Source: Betaproteobacteria bacterium (GTDB taxonomy: Bacteria; Pseudomonadota; Gammaproteobacteria; Burkholderiales; SG8-39). From it: a stretch of 39,280 bases of DNA. The notes under the pieces are model-generated. The model made no database searches. It was not told the DNA's origin and was given only the letters and a program-made list of their open reading frames with translations. This document shows positions 21,678-31,247 of this stretch, piece by piece; within the stretch, counting starts at the first letter, position 1, and the number at the start of each line of letters is the position of its first letter. The translations under genes were made by a program, and so were the position numbers. The DNA is taken from assembly GCA_019237595.1 (NCBI GenBank), contig JAFAGU010000053.1, positions 1 through 39,280 on the forward strand, in the 5' to 3' direction.

Positions 21678-22207
21678 CGCTCGAGCGCCGCGAGGCTCTC
21701 GGCAAGCCGCTCGGCGAAGTCCATGAGGAGCCGGTCGCGTCCCCGAGCCCTGTACGAGCGCTCGCCTCCGGCGAAGACGACGGTGAGCGTCGTGCCGCCG
21801 ATCCATCCCAGCGCGCAGAGCGCAGCTCCGCCGGCCGCCGCAGCGGCGGCAGCAAAAGGCAGGATCGCCGCCAGCGCCTCGACGAAGCGGAAGAAGCCGG
21901 CGAGCGCGGAAGCCACGCCGCTCGACTGGCCCGCCACTTCCTGCGCCGCCTGGCCCGCGAGCGAGCCGAGCGGCCCGCTGATGCCGAGCAGGAAGAGGGC
22001 ACCCAGCACGAGCGCAATCCCCCAGCCGAGGCGCCTCGCGTCGCGCTCGTACTCCACGCGGACTGCGGAGAGCGCCGACAAGGGAAGCGTCTCGACATGC
22101 GAGGCGCCGCGATGCACGAGCGAGCGCGGCTGCAGGGCGAGCGCCGTCCCGCGCAGCTCGCCGCTGCGGAATTCGAAGCGCGTGAGACCAGCGCCTATAT
22201 CGTTCAC
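21674..22207 (-). CDS. Small membrane protein of unknown function encoded between ubiA and ubiD
   Basis: [78 protein letters not shown]...; two hydrophobic segments; 4-bp overlaps with both ubiA (GTGA) and ubiD (ATGA). Confidence 0.75.
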   Translation of the reverse strand: MNDIGAGLTRFEFRSGELRGTALALQPRSLVHRGASHVETLPLSALSAVRVEYERDARRLGWGIALVLGALFLLGISGPLGSLAGQAAQEVAGQSSGVASALAGFFRFVEALAAILPFAAAAAAAGGAALCALGWIGGTTLTVVFAGGERSYRARGRDRLLMDFAERLAESLAALER

Positions 22208-23091
22208 GCGGCGCGTGCCACGAGGAAGCTCGAGGCGATGCCGGCGAAGACCGCCACGCCGACCCAGTTGTTGTGCATGAAGGCCCTGAAGCAGCCCGCT
22301 CGCGAGCGGCTGCGGATGAGCCGCCAATGATAGACCATCAGTCCGCCGGCGAGCCCGAGTCCCGCGTGATAAGGCCAAGAGAGCTGCAGCCGTGCGCCGA
22401 GCCAGGAGAGCAGACCGAGCATGAGCGCATAGCTTCCCATCACCGCGGCGACGTCCCACCTGCCGAGCGTGAGGGCGGACGTGCGCAAGCCGAGCTTCGC
22501 GTCGTCTTCGCGGTCGACCATCGCGTACTCCGTGTCATAGGCGAAGGAATAGCAGACGTTCGCTGCGAGCAGGATCCAGCACTCCGCCGGCAGCCGGTCC
22601 AGCACGGCGGCATAGGCCATCGGGATGCCGAAGCCGAACGCAATGCCGAGGTAGGCCTGCGGAAAGGCGAACCAGCGCTTCGCAAACGGATAGGAAGCGG
22701 CGATCGCAAGGCCGAGGAAGGAAAGCGCGATTGCGAGCCGGTTGAGGAAGAGGACGAGCGCGAAGCCCAGCAGCGATAGCACCGCCGCGACCGCCAGCGC
22801 CTCGCCCGGCCGGATCTCCCGCGCGGCTAGCGGCCGCCCGCGCGTGCGCTCGACATGCGCATCGAAGTTCCGGTCGGCGTAGTCGTTCATGGCGCAGCCC
22901 GCCGAGCGCATGACGAAAGTGCCGACGACGAAGATCGCCAGATGATCGAGGCGCGGCCGCCCGCCGGAGGCGAGCCAGAGCGCCCAAAGCGTGGGCCAGA
23001 GAAGGAGGAGCGCCCCAATCGGCTTGTCGAGCCGCACCAGGCGCTCGTACGCATCCAGTCGTTGCAGGACGAGGGCGAGGTCGATCTTCAT
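22204..23091 (-). CDS. ubiA: 4-hydroxybenzoate polyprenyltransferase
   Basis: [42 protein letters not shown]...[23 protein letters not shown]...[12 protein letters not shown]. Confidence 0.96.
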   Translation of the reverse strand: MKIDLALVLQRLDAYERLVRLDKPIGALLLLWPTLWALWLASGGRPRLDHLAIFVVGTFVMRSAGCAMNDYADRNFDAHVERTRGRPLAAREIRPGEALAVAAVLSLLGFALVLFLNRLAIALSFLGLAIAASYPFAKRWFAFPQAYLGIAFGFGIPMAYAAVLDRLPAECWILLAANVCYSFAYDTEYAMVDREDDAKLGLRTSALTLGRWDVAAVMGSYALMLGLLSWLGARLQLSWPYHAGLGLAGGLMVYHWRLIRSRSRAGCFRAFMHNNWVGVAVFAGIASSFLVARAA

Positions 23092-23095
23092 TCGC

Positions 23096-25165
23096 TCACG
23101 CGGAGAGCAGCTCCGCGCGCGAGGCGAGCCAGCGCGCAGCGTGCCGCGCGGCCGCCTGCGGCTCGGACTCGAGGAGCTCGGCCGCGGCAGCGCGCGCCGC
23201 GTCCACGAGCTCCGCATCGCGCTCGAGGTCGGCAAAGCGCAGGAGCGGCGCGCCGCTCTGGCGCTCGCCAAGGTATTCGCCCGGCCCGCGGAGCTTAAGG
23301 TCGAGCCGCGCGATCTCGAAGCCGTCGCTGTTCTCGTACATGACTCGCAGCCGCTCGCGGCCTGCGCTCGAGAGCGCCTGCTCGAAGAGGAGGATGCATA
23401 CGCTCTCGCGCGCACCGCGGCCGACTCGCCCGCGCAGCTGGTGGAGTTGCGCGAGGCCGAAGCGCTCGGCGCTCTCGATCACCATGAGCGAAGCGTTCGG
23501 GACATCGACGCCGACCTCGATCACGGTCGTGCAGACGAGAAGCTGGATCTCGCCGGCCGCGAACGCCTTCATGGTCGCCGCCTTTTCCGCTTGCGCCAGG
23601 CGTCCGTGCAGGAGCCCCACGCCGATGCCGCGCAGCTCGGCGGCGAGCTTCGCGTGCGTATCGATCGCGGTCTGCGCGCCCTCCCTCGACTCCTCCACCA
23701 CCGGGCATACCCAATAGGCCTGCTGGCCTTCCGCGCACGCTTCGCGGATGCGCTCGAGCACCTCGGCGCGGCGCGATGCCGAAACGAGGCGCGTCGCCAC
23801 GGGCTTTCGGCCTGGCGGCAGCTCGTCCAGCGTGGAAACGTCGAGGTCCGCGTAATACGTCATGGAGAGGGTGCGCGGGATCGGCGTCGCGCTCATCATG
23901 AGCTGGTGGGGAACGACGGGTTGGGGAAGCCCGGCCGCGCGATGCGTTCCCTTGCGCCGGAGCGTCACGCGCTGCTCGACGCCGAAGCGGTGCTGCTCGT
24001 CGACGATGGCGAGCCCCAGGCGGGCGAAGTCGACGCCTTCCTGGACGAGCGCATGCGTGCCGATGACGACCTGCGCGGCGCCGGAACGGATGTCCTCGAG
24101 GACGGACTTCTTTTCCGCCTTCGCGAGGCCGCCGTGGAGCCAGGCAACCCGGACCTCGCCGGGAACCGCGGCTTCCAGCCACTGCCGGAACTTGCGGTAA
24201 TGCTGCTCGGAGAGGATTTCCGTGGGCGCCATGAGCGCCGCCTGCCAGCGTGCATCCACGGCGGTGAGGCAGGCGAGCGCCGCCACGATGGTCTTCCCGC
24301 TTCCGACGTCGCCCTGGAGCAGGCGCTGCATCGGATGCGGCGTGGCAAGGTCGGCGAGCACCTCGTCCAATGCGCGCGTCTGCGCGCTCGTGAGCCGGAA
24401 CGGGAGCCGCGCGAGGAAGCGCCCCACGAGCGGGCCACGCGAAGGAAGCGGCGGCGCGCTACGCGAGCGGCGCTCGCGGTATGCGAACCGCATGGAGAGC
24501 TGCTGGGCGAGGAGCTCGTCGAACTTCATGCGCCGCCACGCGGGGTGCGTGCGCTCGGCGAGGGCGGAGAGATCGACGCCCGGCGCCGGGCGATGGAGCG
24601 CCGACACGCTCTCGGCGAATCCCGCGAGGTGGTAGCGGGCACGCAGCCACGCCGGCAGCGAATCTGCCAGCGCGCCCTCGTCGAGCGCCTCGAGCACGCG
24701 CGCGCGGATCGCCGCCTGCGAGACGCCGGCGGTCGTCGAGTAGACCGGAGTAAGAGTCGAGGGAAGGGGTTCGCCCGCGCGCACGAGGCGGTAGCGCGGG
24801 TGGGCCATCTCCGCACCGAACCAGCCGCCGCGCACCTCGCCGTAGGCGCGCACCAGGAGCCCCTCCTCCACGCCGCGCTGAAACTGCCGCAGCTGGCTGC
24901 CGTAGAAGTTGAAGAAGCGCAGCACCAGCCCTTCGGCGTGGACGACGAGCTGGCGGCGAGGGCGATAGGCGATTTCGGCGCGCTGCAGCTTCGCCTCGAC
25001 GAGCACCGGCTTGCCGGCGGGCGCATCGGCTGGCGCGACGAGCGCCGTCTCGTCCTCATAGCGAAGCGGCAGGTGCAGCACGAAATCCATGCGGGAGCGC
25101 AGCCCGAGCTTCTGGAGCTTGCGCGCGAGCGCGTCGCCGCGCCGCGGCTCCCGCGCCGCGCTCAC
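23096..25165 (-). CDS. recG: ATP-dependent DNA helicase RecG
   Basis: [68 protein letters not shown]-type motif ([17 protein letters not shown]). Confidence 0.97.
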   Translation of the reverse strand: MSAAREPRRGDALARKLQKLGLRSRMDFVLHLPLRYEDETALVAPADAPAGKPVLVEAKLQRAEIAYRPRRQLVVHAEGLVLRFFNFYGSQLRQFQRGVEEGLLVRAYGEVRGGWFGAEMAHPRYRLVRAGEPLPSTLTPVYSTTAGVSQAAIRARVLEALDEGALADSLPAWLRARYHLAGFAESVSALHRPAPGVDLSALAERTHPAWRRMKFDELLAQQLSMRFAYRERRSRSAPPLPSRGPLVGRFLARLPFRLTSAQTRALDEVLADLATPHPMQRLLQGDVGSGKTIVAALACLTAVDARWQAALMAPTEILSEQHYRKFRQWLEAAVPGEVRVAWLHGGLAKAEKKSVLEDIRSGAAQVVIGTHALVQEGVDFARLGLAIVDEQHRFGVEQRVTLRRKGTHRAAGLPQPVVPHQLMMSATPIPRTLSMTYYADLDVSTLDELPPGRKPVATRLVSASRRAEVLERIREACAEGQQAYWVCPVVEESREGAQTAIDTHAKLAAELRGIGVGLLHGRLAQAEKAATMKAFAAGEIQLLVCTTVIEVGVDVPNASLMVIESAERFGLAQLHQLRGRVGRGARESVCILLFEQALSSAGRERLRVMYENSDGFEIARLDLKLRGPGEYLGERQSGAPLLRFADLERDAELVDAARAAAAELLESEPQAAARHAARWLASRAELLSA

Positions 25166-25539
25166 CCGGCGTGGAGGATCGCGTCGATCTCCACGAGCGC
25201 GCCGCGCGGCAAGCCGGCCACGCCGACTGCGGCCCTCGCGGGATAGGGCTCCCGGACGTACTGCGCCATGATCTCGTTCACGCGAGCGAAATGCGCGAGG
25301 TCCGTGAGATAGACTGTCATGCGCACGGCCCGGTCGAGGCCGAGGCCCGCGGCATCGGCCACCGCGGCGAGGTTGCGGAAAACACGGTGCGTCTGCGCCT
25401 CGATGCCCTCGGCGAGCTGCATGCTCGCCGGATCGAGCCCGATCTGTCCCGACAGGTAGACCGTGTCTCCGGCGCGCACCGCCTGGGAATAGGTGCCGAT
25501 CGCGGCGGGCGCGTCCTTGCTCTGGATGACCGTCTTCAT
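25162..25539 (-). CDS. ridA: RidA/YjgF family reactive intermediate deaminase
   Basis: [27 protein letters not shown]...[23 protein letters not shown]. Confidence 0.95.
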   Translation of the reverse strand: MKTVIQSKDAPAAIGTYSQAVRAGDTVYLSGQIGLDPASMQLAEGIEAQTHRVFRNLAAVADAAGLGLDRAVRMTVYLTDLAHFARVNEIMAQYVREPYPARAAVGVAGLPRGALVEIDAILHAG

Positions 25540-25580
25540 GGCGGGTATCTTAGCTCAACGCTTTCGGAGCGCTCCGCCGC

Positions 25581-25904
25581 ATGGCCACCCTGGAAAACCT
25601 CGAGAAGCTCGTCGGCACGCCGCGCGACGGCGCGCTCCTGCGCTATTCGCTCGGCGTCGAATACCTGAAGCGCGGCGACGCGTCGCGCGCAATCGCTTCG
25701 CTGCGGGCCGCCGTCGAGCGAGATCCGGGCTACTCGGCCGCCTGGAAGTTCCTCGCTCGGGCGCTCGAGTCGAGCGGCGAGGAAAGCGCCGCGCTGGAAG
25801 CCTACGAGCGCGGAATCGCCGCGGCGCACGCCAAAGGCGACAAGCAGGCCGAAAAGGAAATGACCGTCTTCGCGCGCCGGATCGCGAAGAAGCTCGCCGG
25901 CTAG
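25581..25904 (+). CDS. Small tetratricopeptide-repeat protein
   Basis: GVEYLKRGDASRAIASLRAAVERDPGYSAAWKFLARALESSGEESAALEAYERGIAAA TPR-like helical repeats. Confidence 0.8.
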   Translation: MATLENLEKLVGTPRDGALLRYSLGVEYLKRGDASRAIASLRAAVERDPGYSAAWKFLARALESSGEESAALEAYERGIAAAHAKGDKQAEKEMTVFARRIAKKLAG

Positions 25905-26290
25905 CCGCCGGGGAAAAGCTGGGGCAGCACTTCGGCGAGGCCGGTGACGAAAGCCTCCTTGCCGATCAGCGCATCGGCACCCGCGGCTCGCGCCTGTGCT
26001 CGCGTCTCCTCGGCATGGAAAAGCGCGAGCGCGATGATCGCGGGCGGGCGGGGCGAGGATTTCAGGCGCCGCACGAGCTCGAGGCCGCGACTGGGCATGA
26101 GCCCTAGGTCCAGGAGCAGGAGGTCTGGCGTGGCCGACTCCACGAGGACGAGCGCATCGAGCGCGTTGTTCGCCGTGCCGGCCAACTCGAATCCGGGCAG
26201 GCTCGCGATGTAGTTCGCCGCCGCCGCCAGGAAGGCGGGGCTGTCGTCGGCGATGGCGACTCGGCGGCTCAAGGCAACGGGGAAACCCAT
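25901..26290 (-). CDS. Single-domain response-regulator receiver protein
   Basis: RRVAIADDSPAFLAAAANYI...PDLLLLDLGLMPSRGLELVRRLK...GADALIGKEAF. Confidence 0.8.
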   Translation of the reverse strand: MGFPVALSRRVAIADDSPAFLAAAANYIASLPGFELAGTANNALDALVLVESATPDLLLLDLGLMPSRGLELVRRLKSSPRPPAIIALALFHAEETRAQARAAGADALIGKEAFVTGLAEVLPQLFPGG

Positions 26291-26374
26291 GCCGCGAGGG
26301 TAAGTCTGGAGCCGGCGCGGCGGTATCAGGGCATCCCCGAAACGACCCCGGGGAATTCCTGAATCGAGCCCCGG

Positions 26375-27022
26375 TCAGCCGTCCGGCGGGACGAGGCCCG
26401 TGCGCAGCGCGTAGCGCACCAGGCCCGCGACGTCTCGGATGTTCAGCCGCTCCATGATCTGCGCCCGGTGAGTCTCCACCGTCTTCACCGACAGCTTCAG
26501 CTCGTAGGCGATCTCCTTGGTACTGCGGCCGCGCGCCACGAGCTGCAGCACTTCGCGCTGGCGCGCGGTGAGCGTGTCCCCGCCGGCCGCCTCGCCGCCC
26601 ACTCGCTGCACGTAGCCCTCCACCACCTGCCTCGAGACGGCGGGGCTGAACCAGCTCTCGCCCCGCATCACGCTGCGCAGGGCGAGCTCGAGCTCGCCGG
26701 TCGCGGCGTCCTTGAGGAGATAGCCGACGGCTCCGGCGCGCAGCGCCTGGAGCACGTACTCCTCGCCGGCATGCATGGAAAGGATGATCACGCTCACGCC
26801 GGCCTGGCGCTCGCGCATGCGCGCCGCAGCGTCCAGCCCGCTCATTCCCCGCATGGCGATGTCCATGAGCACGACATCGGGCTTCTCGCGCTCCGCGAGC
26901 TCGAGCGCTTCCTCGCCGCTCGCCGCCTCGCCGACCACTTCGACGCCGGCCATGGTGCCGAGGAGCGAGCGCATTCCGGCGCGGACGAGCGCATGGTCGT
27001 CTGCGAGCACCACCCTGATCAT
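26375..27022 (-). CDS. NarL/FixJ-type LuxR response regulator
   Basis: MIRVVLADDHALVRAGMRSLLG...LTARQREVLQLVARGRSTKEIAYELKLSVKTVETHRAQIMERL. Confidence 0.93.
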   Translation of the reverse strand: MIRVVLADDHALVRAGMRSLLGTMAGVEVVGEAASGEEALELAEREKPDVVLMDIAMRGMSGLDAAARMRERQAGVSVIILSMHAGEEYVLQALRAGAVGYLLKDAATGELELALRSVMRGESWFSPAVSRQVVEGYVQRVGGEAAGGDTLTARQREVLQLVARGRSTKEIAYELKLSVKTVETHRAQIMERLNIRDVAGLVRYALRTGLVPPDG

Positions 27023-28110
27023 GGGATCGATCCTCCTTCGAGCGGGAATGTTGCCAGCAATGTGGTGCCCTCGCGCGGTGCGCTGCGAAGCTCCAGCTTG
27101 CCGCCTTCCAGCGCCGTGCGCTCTTCCATGCTGAGCAGTCCGACGCTCGCGCCGCTCGCCGCCCGACGTCGCGCGGCGTCGAGGTCGAAGCCGCGCCCGT
27201 CGTCGCGCACTGAGAGGACGAGCGTCCCGGCGCCGCCTTGCACCGACACGGAGAGGTTGCGCGCCCCGGCGTGGCGCAGCACGTTCGTGATGGCCTCCTG
27301 CGCGATGCGGAAGCAGGCGCTCTCGACCTCGGGCGCAAGCTCTTCGGGCACCGCATCCGCGTCAAAGTGCGGGGTCAGGCCGCCGAGCTTCGCCTGCGCA
27401 TCGACATGCGAGCGAAGCGCCGCGACGAGCCCGAGGTCGTCGAGCTGGAGCGGGCGCAAGTTCAGCGAAAGCTGGCGCACGCGCTCGAGCGCGTGCTGCG
27501 TGGTCTCGATGCACGCCTGCACCTGCGCGGGCGCCGCGGCCGCCCCGGAGCGGCCGAGCGATTCCAGCTGGATCTTGAGCGCGGTGAGCGCCTGGCCGAT
27601 GTCGTCGTGCAGGTCTCGGGCGAGCGAGCGCCGCTCCGCCTCCTGCACCTCGAGCAGGCGGCGCGAGAGCGCGCGCAGGCGCTCCTGCGACTGCTCGAGG
27701 GCGCGGCTCGTCGCGAGGTGGCGCTCGCGCTCGCGCCGCTCGCCGAGCGCGCGGCGAACCGCAGGCGCGAGCCGCGCGAGGCCGTGCTTGAGGATGTAGT
27801 CCGTCGCGCCGGCGCGCAGCGCCTCGACGGCCCGCTCCTCGCCCAACGCCCCGGAGACCAGGATGAAAGGCACCAGTGGATCGGTGCGTCGCACGAAGGC
27901 GAGCGCATCCAGGCCCGTATAGCCGGGCAGCGAATAGTCCGCGAGCACGAGGTCGAAGCGGCCGGCGGCGAAGGCGGCCTCGAAAGCCGCGCGGCCAGTC
28001 GCGAGGATCGGCGCGCAACGCAAGCCTCCCTCGGCGAGCGCCGCGACGGCGAGCTCCGCGTCGGTCGCCTGGTCTTCGAGGACGAGCGTGCGCAGCGCCT
28101 CGGGGTTCAT
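27019..28110 (-). CDS. REC-HisKA_3 sensor kinase (N-terminal receiver, soluble)
   Basis: MNPEALRTLVLEDQATDAELAVAALAEGG...LVLADYSLPGYTGLDAL...DYILKHG; AERRSLARDLHDDIGQALTALKIQL; VRDDGRGFD. Confidence 0.9.
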   Translation of the reverse strand: MNPEALRTLVLEDQATDAELAVAALAEGGLRCAPILATGRAAFEAAFAAGRFDLVLADYSLPGYTGLDALAFVRRTDPLVPFILVSGALGEERAVEALRAGATDYILKHGLARLAPAVRRALGERRERERHLATSRALEQSQERLRALSRRLLEVQEAERRSLARDLHDDIGQALTALKIQLESLGRSGAAAAPAQVQACIETTQHALERVRQLSLNLRPLQLDDLGLVAALRSHVDAQAKLGGLTPHFDADAVPEELAPEVESACFRIAQEAITNVLRHAGARNLSVSVQGGAGTLVLSVRDDGRGFDLDAARRRAASGASVGLLSMEERTALEGGKLELRSAPREGTTLLATFPLEGGSIP

Positions 28111-28184
28111 GCGGACAGGTCGGGAGGCATTGGCGTCAATTCTGCCAAATCCCCCCGGCATGGCGCTTGCGTGGCGCGCCCGCC

Positions 28185-29339
28185 ATGAGCACCGTGCCCG
28201 CTTCCGGCGCCGCGCCCATGGAGCCACGGTCGGCGGCCCGCGCCGCTGGGCTACGCTATTTCCTGGACGACCGTCCGGGAATTTCGCGGGCGGCAAACGG
28301 CGAAGGCTTTCGCTACCGGCACGCTTCGGGACGAGCAGTACGGGACGGCGCGACGCTCGCGCGCATTCGCTCGCTCGCCATCCCGCCTGCGTGGACAAGC
28401 GTCTGGATTTGCCCGGTCGCCGACGGCCACCTGCAGGCGACCGGAAGGGACGCGCGGGGCCGCAAGCAGTATCGCTATCACGCCCGTTGGCGTGAAATCC
28501 GCGACGAGACGAAGTACGGCCGGCTGGCGGCGTTCGCGCGCGCCCTGCCGCGCATCCGGCGCCGGGTGAGCCGGGATCTCGCGTTGCCCGGCCTGCCCCG
28601 GGACAAGGCGCTCGCCACGGTCGTGCGGCTCCTCGACACGACGTTCATGCGCGTAGGCAACGAGGCCTATGCGCGCGAAAACGACTCCTACGGATTGACT
28701 ACGCTGCGGTCCAGGCAAGTCCGCGTGCGCGGCGCGCGGCTGCAATTCGCTTTTCGCGGGAAGAGCGGCGTCTTCCACCGCATCGAGCTCGCCGATGCGC
28801 GGCTTGCGGCGATCGTCCGGCGCATGCAGGACCTTCCCGGCGAGGAGCTCTTCCGCTACGTGGACGACGAAGGCGCGACTCGCACCGTGGATTCGGCGGA
28901 CGTGAACGGGTATCTGAAGGACATCGCCGGAGCCGATTTCACCAGCAAGGATTTCCGCACGTGGGCTGGCACGCTCCTCGCGCTCGAAGCGCTGGAGCAG
29001 GCCGGCGCCGCGCCGCACGACGCTGCGGCCAGGAAGGCTGTCGCCGCGGCGATCGATGCGGTCTCGAAACGGCTCGGCAACACGCGCGCCGTTTGCCGCA
29101 AGTGCTACGTGCACCCGGCCGTGCTCGAGGGCTACCACGCCGGGGCGCTCGAGGACGTTCGAGGAAGAAGCGCAGCTACGCGCCTCGCGGCGCTGCTGGA
29201 GCGCCATGCTCGGAGCGAGACGAGACGCAGGCGGCGCTCCGGCGCCGACGGCCGCTCGCTCGTCCCGGTACTCGCCCGGTCGCTTGGCGCGAGAGCGAGA
29301 AATCGCCATCGGGACGCCCCCGCCATCGCGCGAGCCTGA
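28185..29339 (+). CDS. Type IB DNA topoisomerase (bacterial/poxvirus-like)
   Basis: IRSLAIPPAWTSVWICPVADGHLQATGRDARGRKQYRYHARWREIRDETKYGRL...FRTWAGTLLALEAL...NTRAVCRKCYVHPAVLEGY. Confidence 0.94.
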   Translation: MSTVPASGAAPMEPRSAARAAGLRYFLDDRPGISRAANGEGFRYRHASGRAVRDGATLARIRSLAIPPAWTSVWICPVADGHLQATGRDARGRKQYRYHARWREIRDETKYGRLAAFARALPRIRRRVSRDLALPGLPRDKALATVVRLLDTTFMRVGNEAYARENDSYGLTTLRSRQVRVRGARLQFAFRGKSGVFHRIELADARLAAIVRRMQDLPGEELFRYVDDEGATRTVDSADVNGYLKDIAGADFTSKDFRTWAGTLLALEALEQAGAAPHDAAARKAVAAAIDAVSKRLGNTRAVCRKCYVHPAVLEGYHAGALEDVRGRSAATRLAALLERHARSETRRRRRSGADGRSLVPVLARSLGARARNRHRDAPAIARA

Positions 29340-29389
29340 GGACATGGGTTCGCGGCCGAGGTCCGGGTGGCATGCAGCAATTCGCATTC

Positions 29390-29437
29390 CTGCGGCACGG
29401 CGCTTGCTGACACAACGCCGCAGTCTCTTTTTCTTCC
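29390..29437 (+). terminator. Possible intrinsic terminator/attenuator downstream of topoisomerase IB
   Basis: CTGCGGC (29390-29396) ... GCCGCAG (29417-29423) followed by TCTCTTTTTCTTCC. Confidence 0.5.
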
Positions 29438-29459
29438 TCAACTTGGACTAGGAGTTCTC

Positions 29460-29870
29460 ATGAAAATCAAAGTACTTGGTGCAGCCGTGGCGACGGCGCT
29501 GCTGGGACTGTCCACTCTGTCGTTCGGACAAAGCGCGGGCGGCTCCGCGCCGAGCAGCCAGGACACGCCGCGCGAGGCAGCGCGCGCCCAATCCGGCGCC
29601 GGAAGCCAGGCCGGGACGACCGGCACCGTGGTGGCGCCCGCAGCGCCGGCGGTGGTCGATACGAGCCGTTGCGACAACCTCACGGGCGCGGCGAAGACGC
29701 GCTGCATGCGCGACGCAAGCTCCGGCGCGAGCGCTCCCGGCGTCCCCGTGACGCAGGAGCCCGGCCAGAGCGGCCCCGGCGCAGTCGACAAGACGCGTCC
29801 GGGCCAGGAGCCGACGGGGCGCAACCGCGTGAACCCGCGCGATGCGGGCACGAGCTCGAGCGGCGGCTGA
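29460..29870 (+). CDS. Small secreted Gly/Ser/Pro-rich protein with CxNL-x7-C motif
   Basis: Signal peptide MKIKVLGAAVATALLGLSTLSFGQ; SD AGGAG; CDNLTGAAKTRCMRDA. Confidence 0.7.
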   Translation: MKIKVLGAAVATALLGLSTLSFGQSAGGSAPSSQDTPREAARAQSGAGSQAGTTGTVVAPAAPAVVDTSRCDNLTGAAKTRCMRDASSGASAPGVPVTQEPGQSGPGAVDKTRPGQEPTGRNRVNPRDAGTSSSGG

Positions 29871-29887
29871 TCGTCGCAGTTGCGAAC

Positions 29888-29919
29888 GAAGGGCCATCCG
29901 AAATGCCGGGTGGCCCTTC
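29888..29919 (+). terminator. Strong stem-loop between two paralogous secreted-protein genes (terminator or attenuator, no U-tract)
   Basis: GAAGGGCCATCC-GAAATGCC-GGGTGGCCCTTC, 12-bp stem with one G-T pair. Confidence 0.6.
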
Positions 29920-29928
29920 ACTGCTCCA

Positions 29929-30282
29929 ATGAAAAATTTCCGGTTCTTGGCAATCGTCGCGCTGGCGCTCGGTGCGCCGTCGAGCCTTATTGCTCAGCCG
30001 ACCGGAAGCTCGCTTCCGGGGCCCGGCGCTAGCCCGCCTTCCTCGACGAGCACGCCTGGATCGGGCATCGGTGCGGGAACGATAGACTCCGGACCGAATG
30101 CGAACTCGCTACCTACTTGCGTGAACCTGCCGCAAGCCGAACGCGAGAAATGCTTGCGCGCAGCGCGCGCCGCTGCCGCGGCCGGCGGCTCCGCGCCTTC
30201 CGTTAACGAGGGACGCGGCAGCGTCGATCGCGAAGGACCCGGAACGAACGGCGTCGGATCCGGCGCCGGATCGACGCGCTAA
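29929..30282 (+). CDS. Small secreted Gly/Ser/Pro-rich protein, paralog of 29460..29870
   Basis: Signal peptide MKNFRFLAIVALALGAPSSLIAQ; CVNLPQAEREKCLRAA matches CDNLTGAAKTRCMRDA of the neighbour. Confidence 0.65.
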   Translation: MKNFRFLAIVALALGAPSSLIAQPTGSSLPGPGASPPSSTSTPGSGIGAGTIDSGPNANSLPTCVNLPQAEREKCLRAARAAAAAGGSAPSVNEGRGSVDREGPGTNGVGSGAGSTR

Positions 30283-30298
30283 GAGCTGCAGGGGGAAG

Positions 30299-30374
<76 letters not shown>

Positions 30375-30410
30375 ACGGAGAGGGGCGGAATTCTACATTA
30401 TGATGGGCGA

Positions 30411-31247
30411 GTGCAGATCGCTCCGCCCTACGGCTACACCGAGGTCGTTCCCTTTCTCAAGACGAGCCGCGTGCGCCTTCTCGCGCCGGGGGAAGCGCCG
30501 CCGTTCGTGCGGCAGTCGAACGCGATCCCGGTGAGCTACACCGAGTTCCAGCTCGTGGCGCGCGAGTACCCCATCGTCTTCACGACCGGAGACGAGGGCA
30601 GGAACTTCGCGGCCGTGGCGGTGCTCGGCATCACCGCGGCGGAGAACCTGTTCTACGACGGGCGCGCTTGGGCGAGCGACGCCTATGTCCCGGCGTACGC
30701 GCGGCGCTATCCGTTCTGCATGGCGCGGGTCACCGTCGACCGGCAGGAGCACAAGGACCGGCTGATCTGCGTCGAGAAGAGCCACCTCGACGAGGAGGCC
30801 GGCGAATCGATGTTCGACGGCGAGGGTCGGCCCGCGACCAAGTGGACGGAGATCGAGCGGCTGCTCGCAGAATACGAGGCGGACCTCGAGAGGAGCCGCG
30901 AGATGTGCGCGATCCTCGGCGACTACGGCCTGCTCGAGCCCTTCTCGATGCAGGCCACGCTGGCGAAGGAAAAAGGCGCGGGGCCCATGCACCTCACCGG
31001 CATGCATCGCGTGAGCGAGAGGAACCTCGAGAACCTGAACGCCGCGCAGCTCAAGAACCTGCTGCGCAAGGGGATCCTTGCGCGCATCTACCTGCACCTC
31101 CTGTCGCTCGAGAACTTCGCGCGGCTGCTCGATCGCAAGGCGGCGCAGCGAGCGCCCGAAAGGGAAACCTTGGGGAAGGAATCCGGCGGGGCGAAGTCCG
31201 AGCCGGTGCAGCCGAAGAGCGAGAAGCCCTCGAGGCGAGGGCGCTAG
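30411..31247 (+). CDS. SapC family protein
   Basis: VSYTEFQLVAREYPIVFTTGDEGRNFAAVAVLGITAAENLFYDGRAWASDAYVPAYARRYPFCMARV; GTG start inferred. Confidence 0.82.
   Translation: MQIAPPYGYTEVVPFLKTSRVRLLAPGEAPPFVRQSNAIPVSYTEFQLVAREYPIVFTTGDEGRNFAAVAVLGITAAENLFYDGRAWASDAYVPAYARRYPFCMARVTVDRQEHKDRLICVEKSHLDEEAGESMFDGEGRPATKWTEIERLLAEYEADLERSREMCAILGDYGLLEPFSMQATLAKEKGAGPMHLTGMHRVSERNLENLNAAQLKNLLRKGILARIYLHLLSLENFARLLDRKAAQRAPERETLGKESGGAKSEPVQPKSEKPSRRGR

Noticed and set aside
22991-25246. 751-aa ORF antisense to recG
   Set aside because: Same mirror-frame artefact; recG is certain.
25565-25576. 12-bp palindrome CGGAGCGCTCCG before the TPR gene
   Set aside because: Short, could be an operator, but a GC-rich palindrome of this size can arise by chance in such sequence; it also overlaps a plausible GGAG RBS.
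26291-26374. CCCCGGGG-centred imperfect hairpin between the NarL and REC genes
   Set aside because: Stem interrupted and no U-tract; ambiguous as terminator.
25536-27365. 609-aa minus ORF spanning several regulators
   Set aside because: Out of frame with the recognised REC/NarL proteins; Arg-rich nonsense translation.
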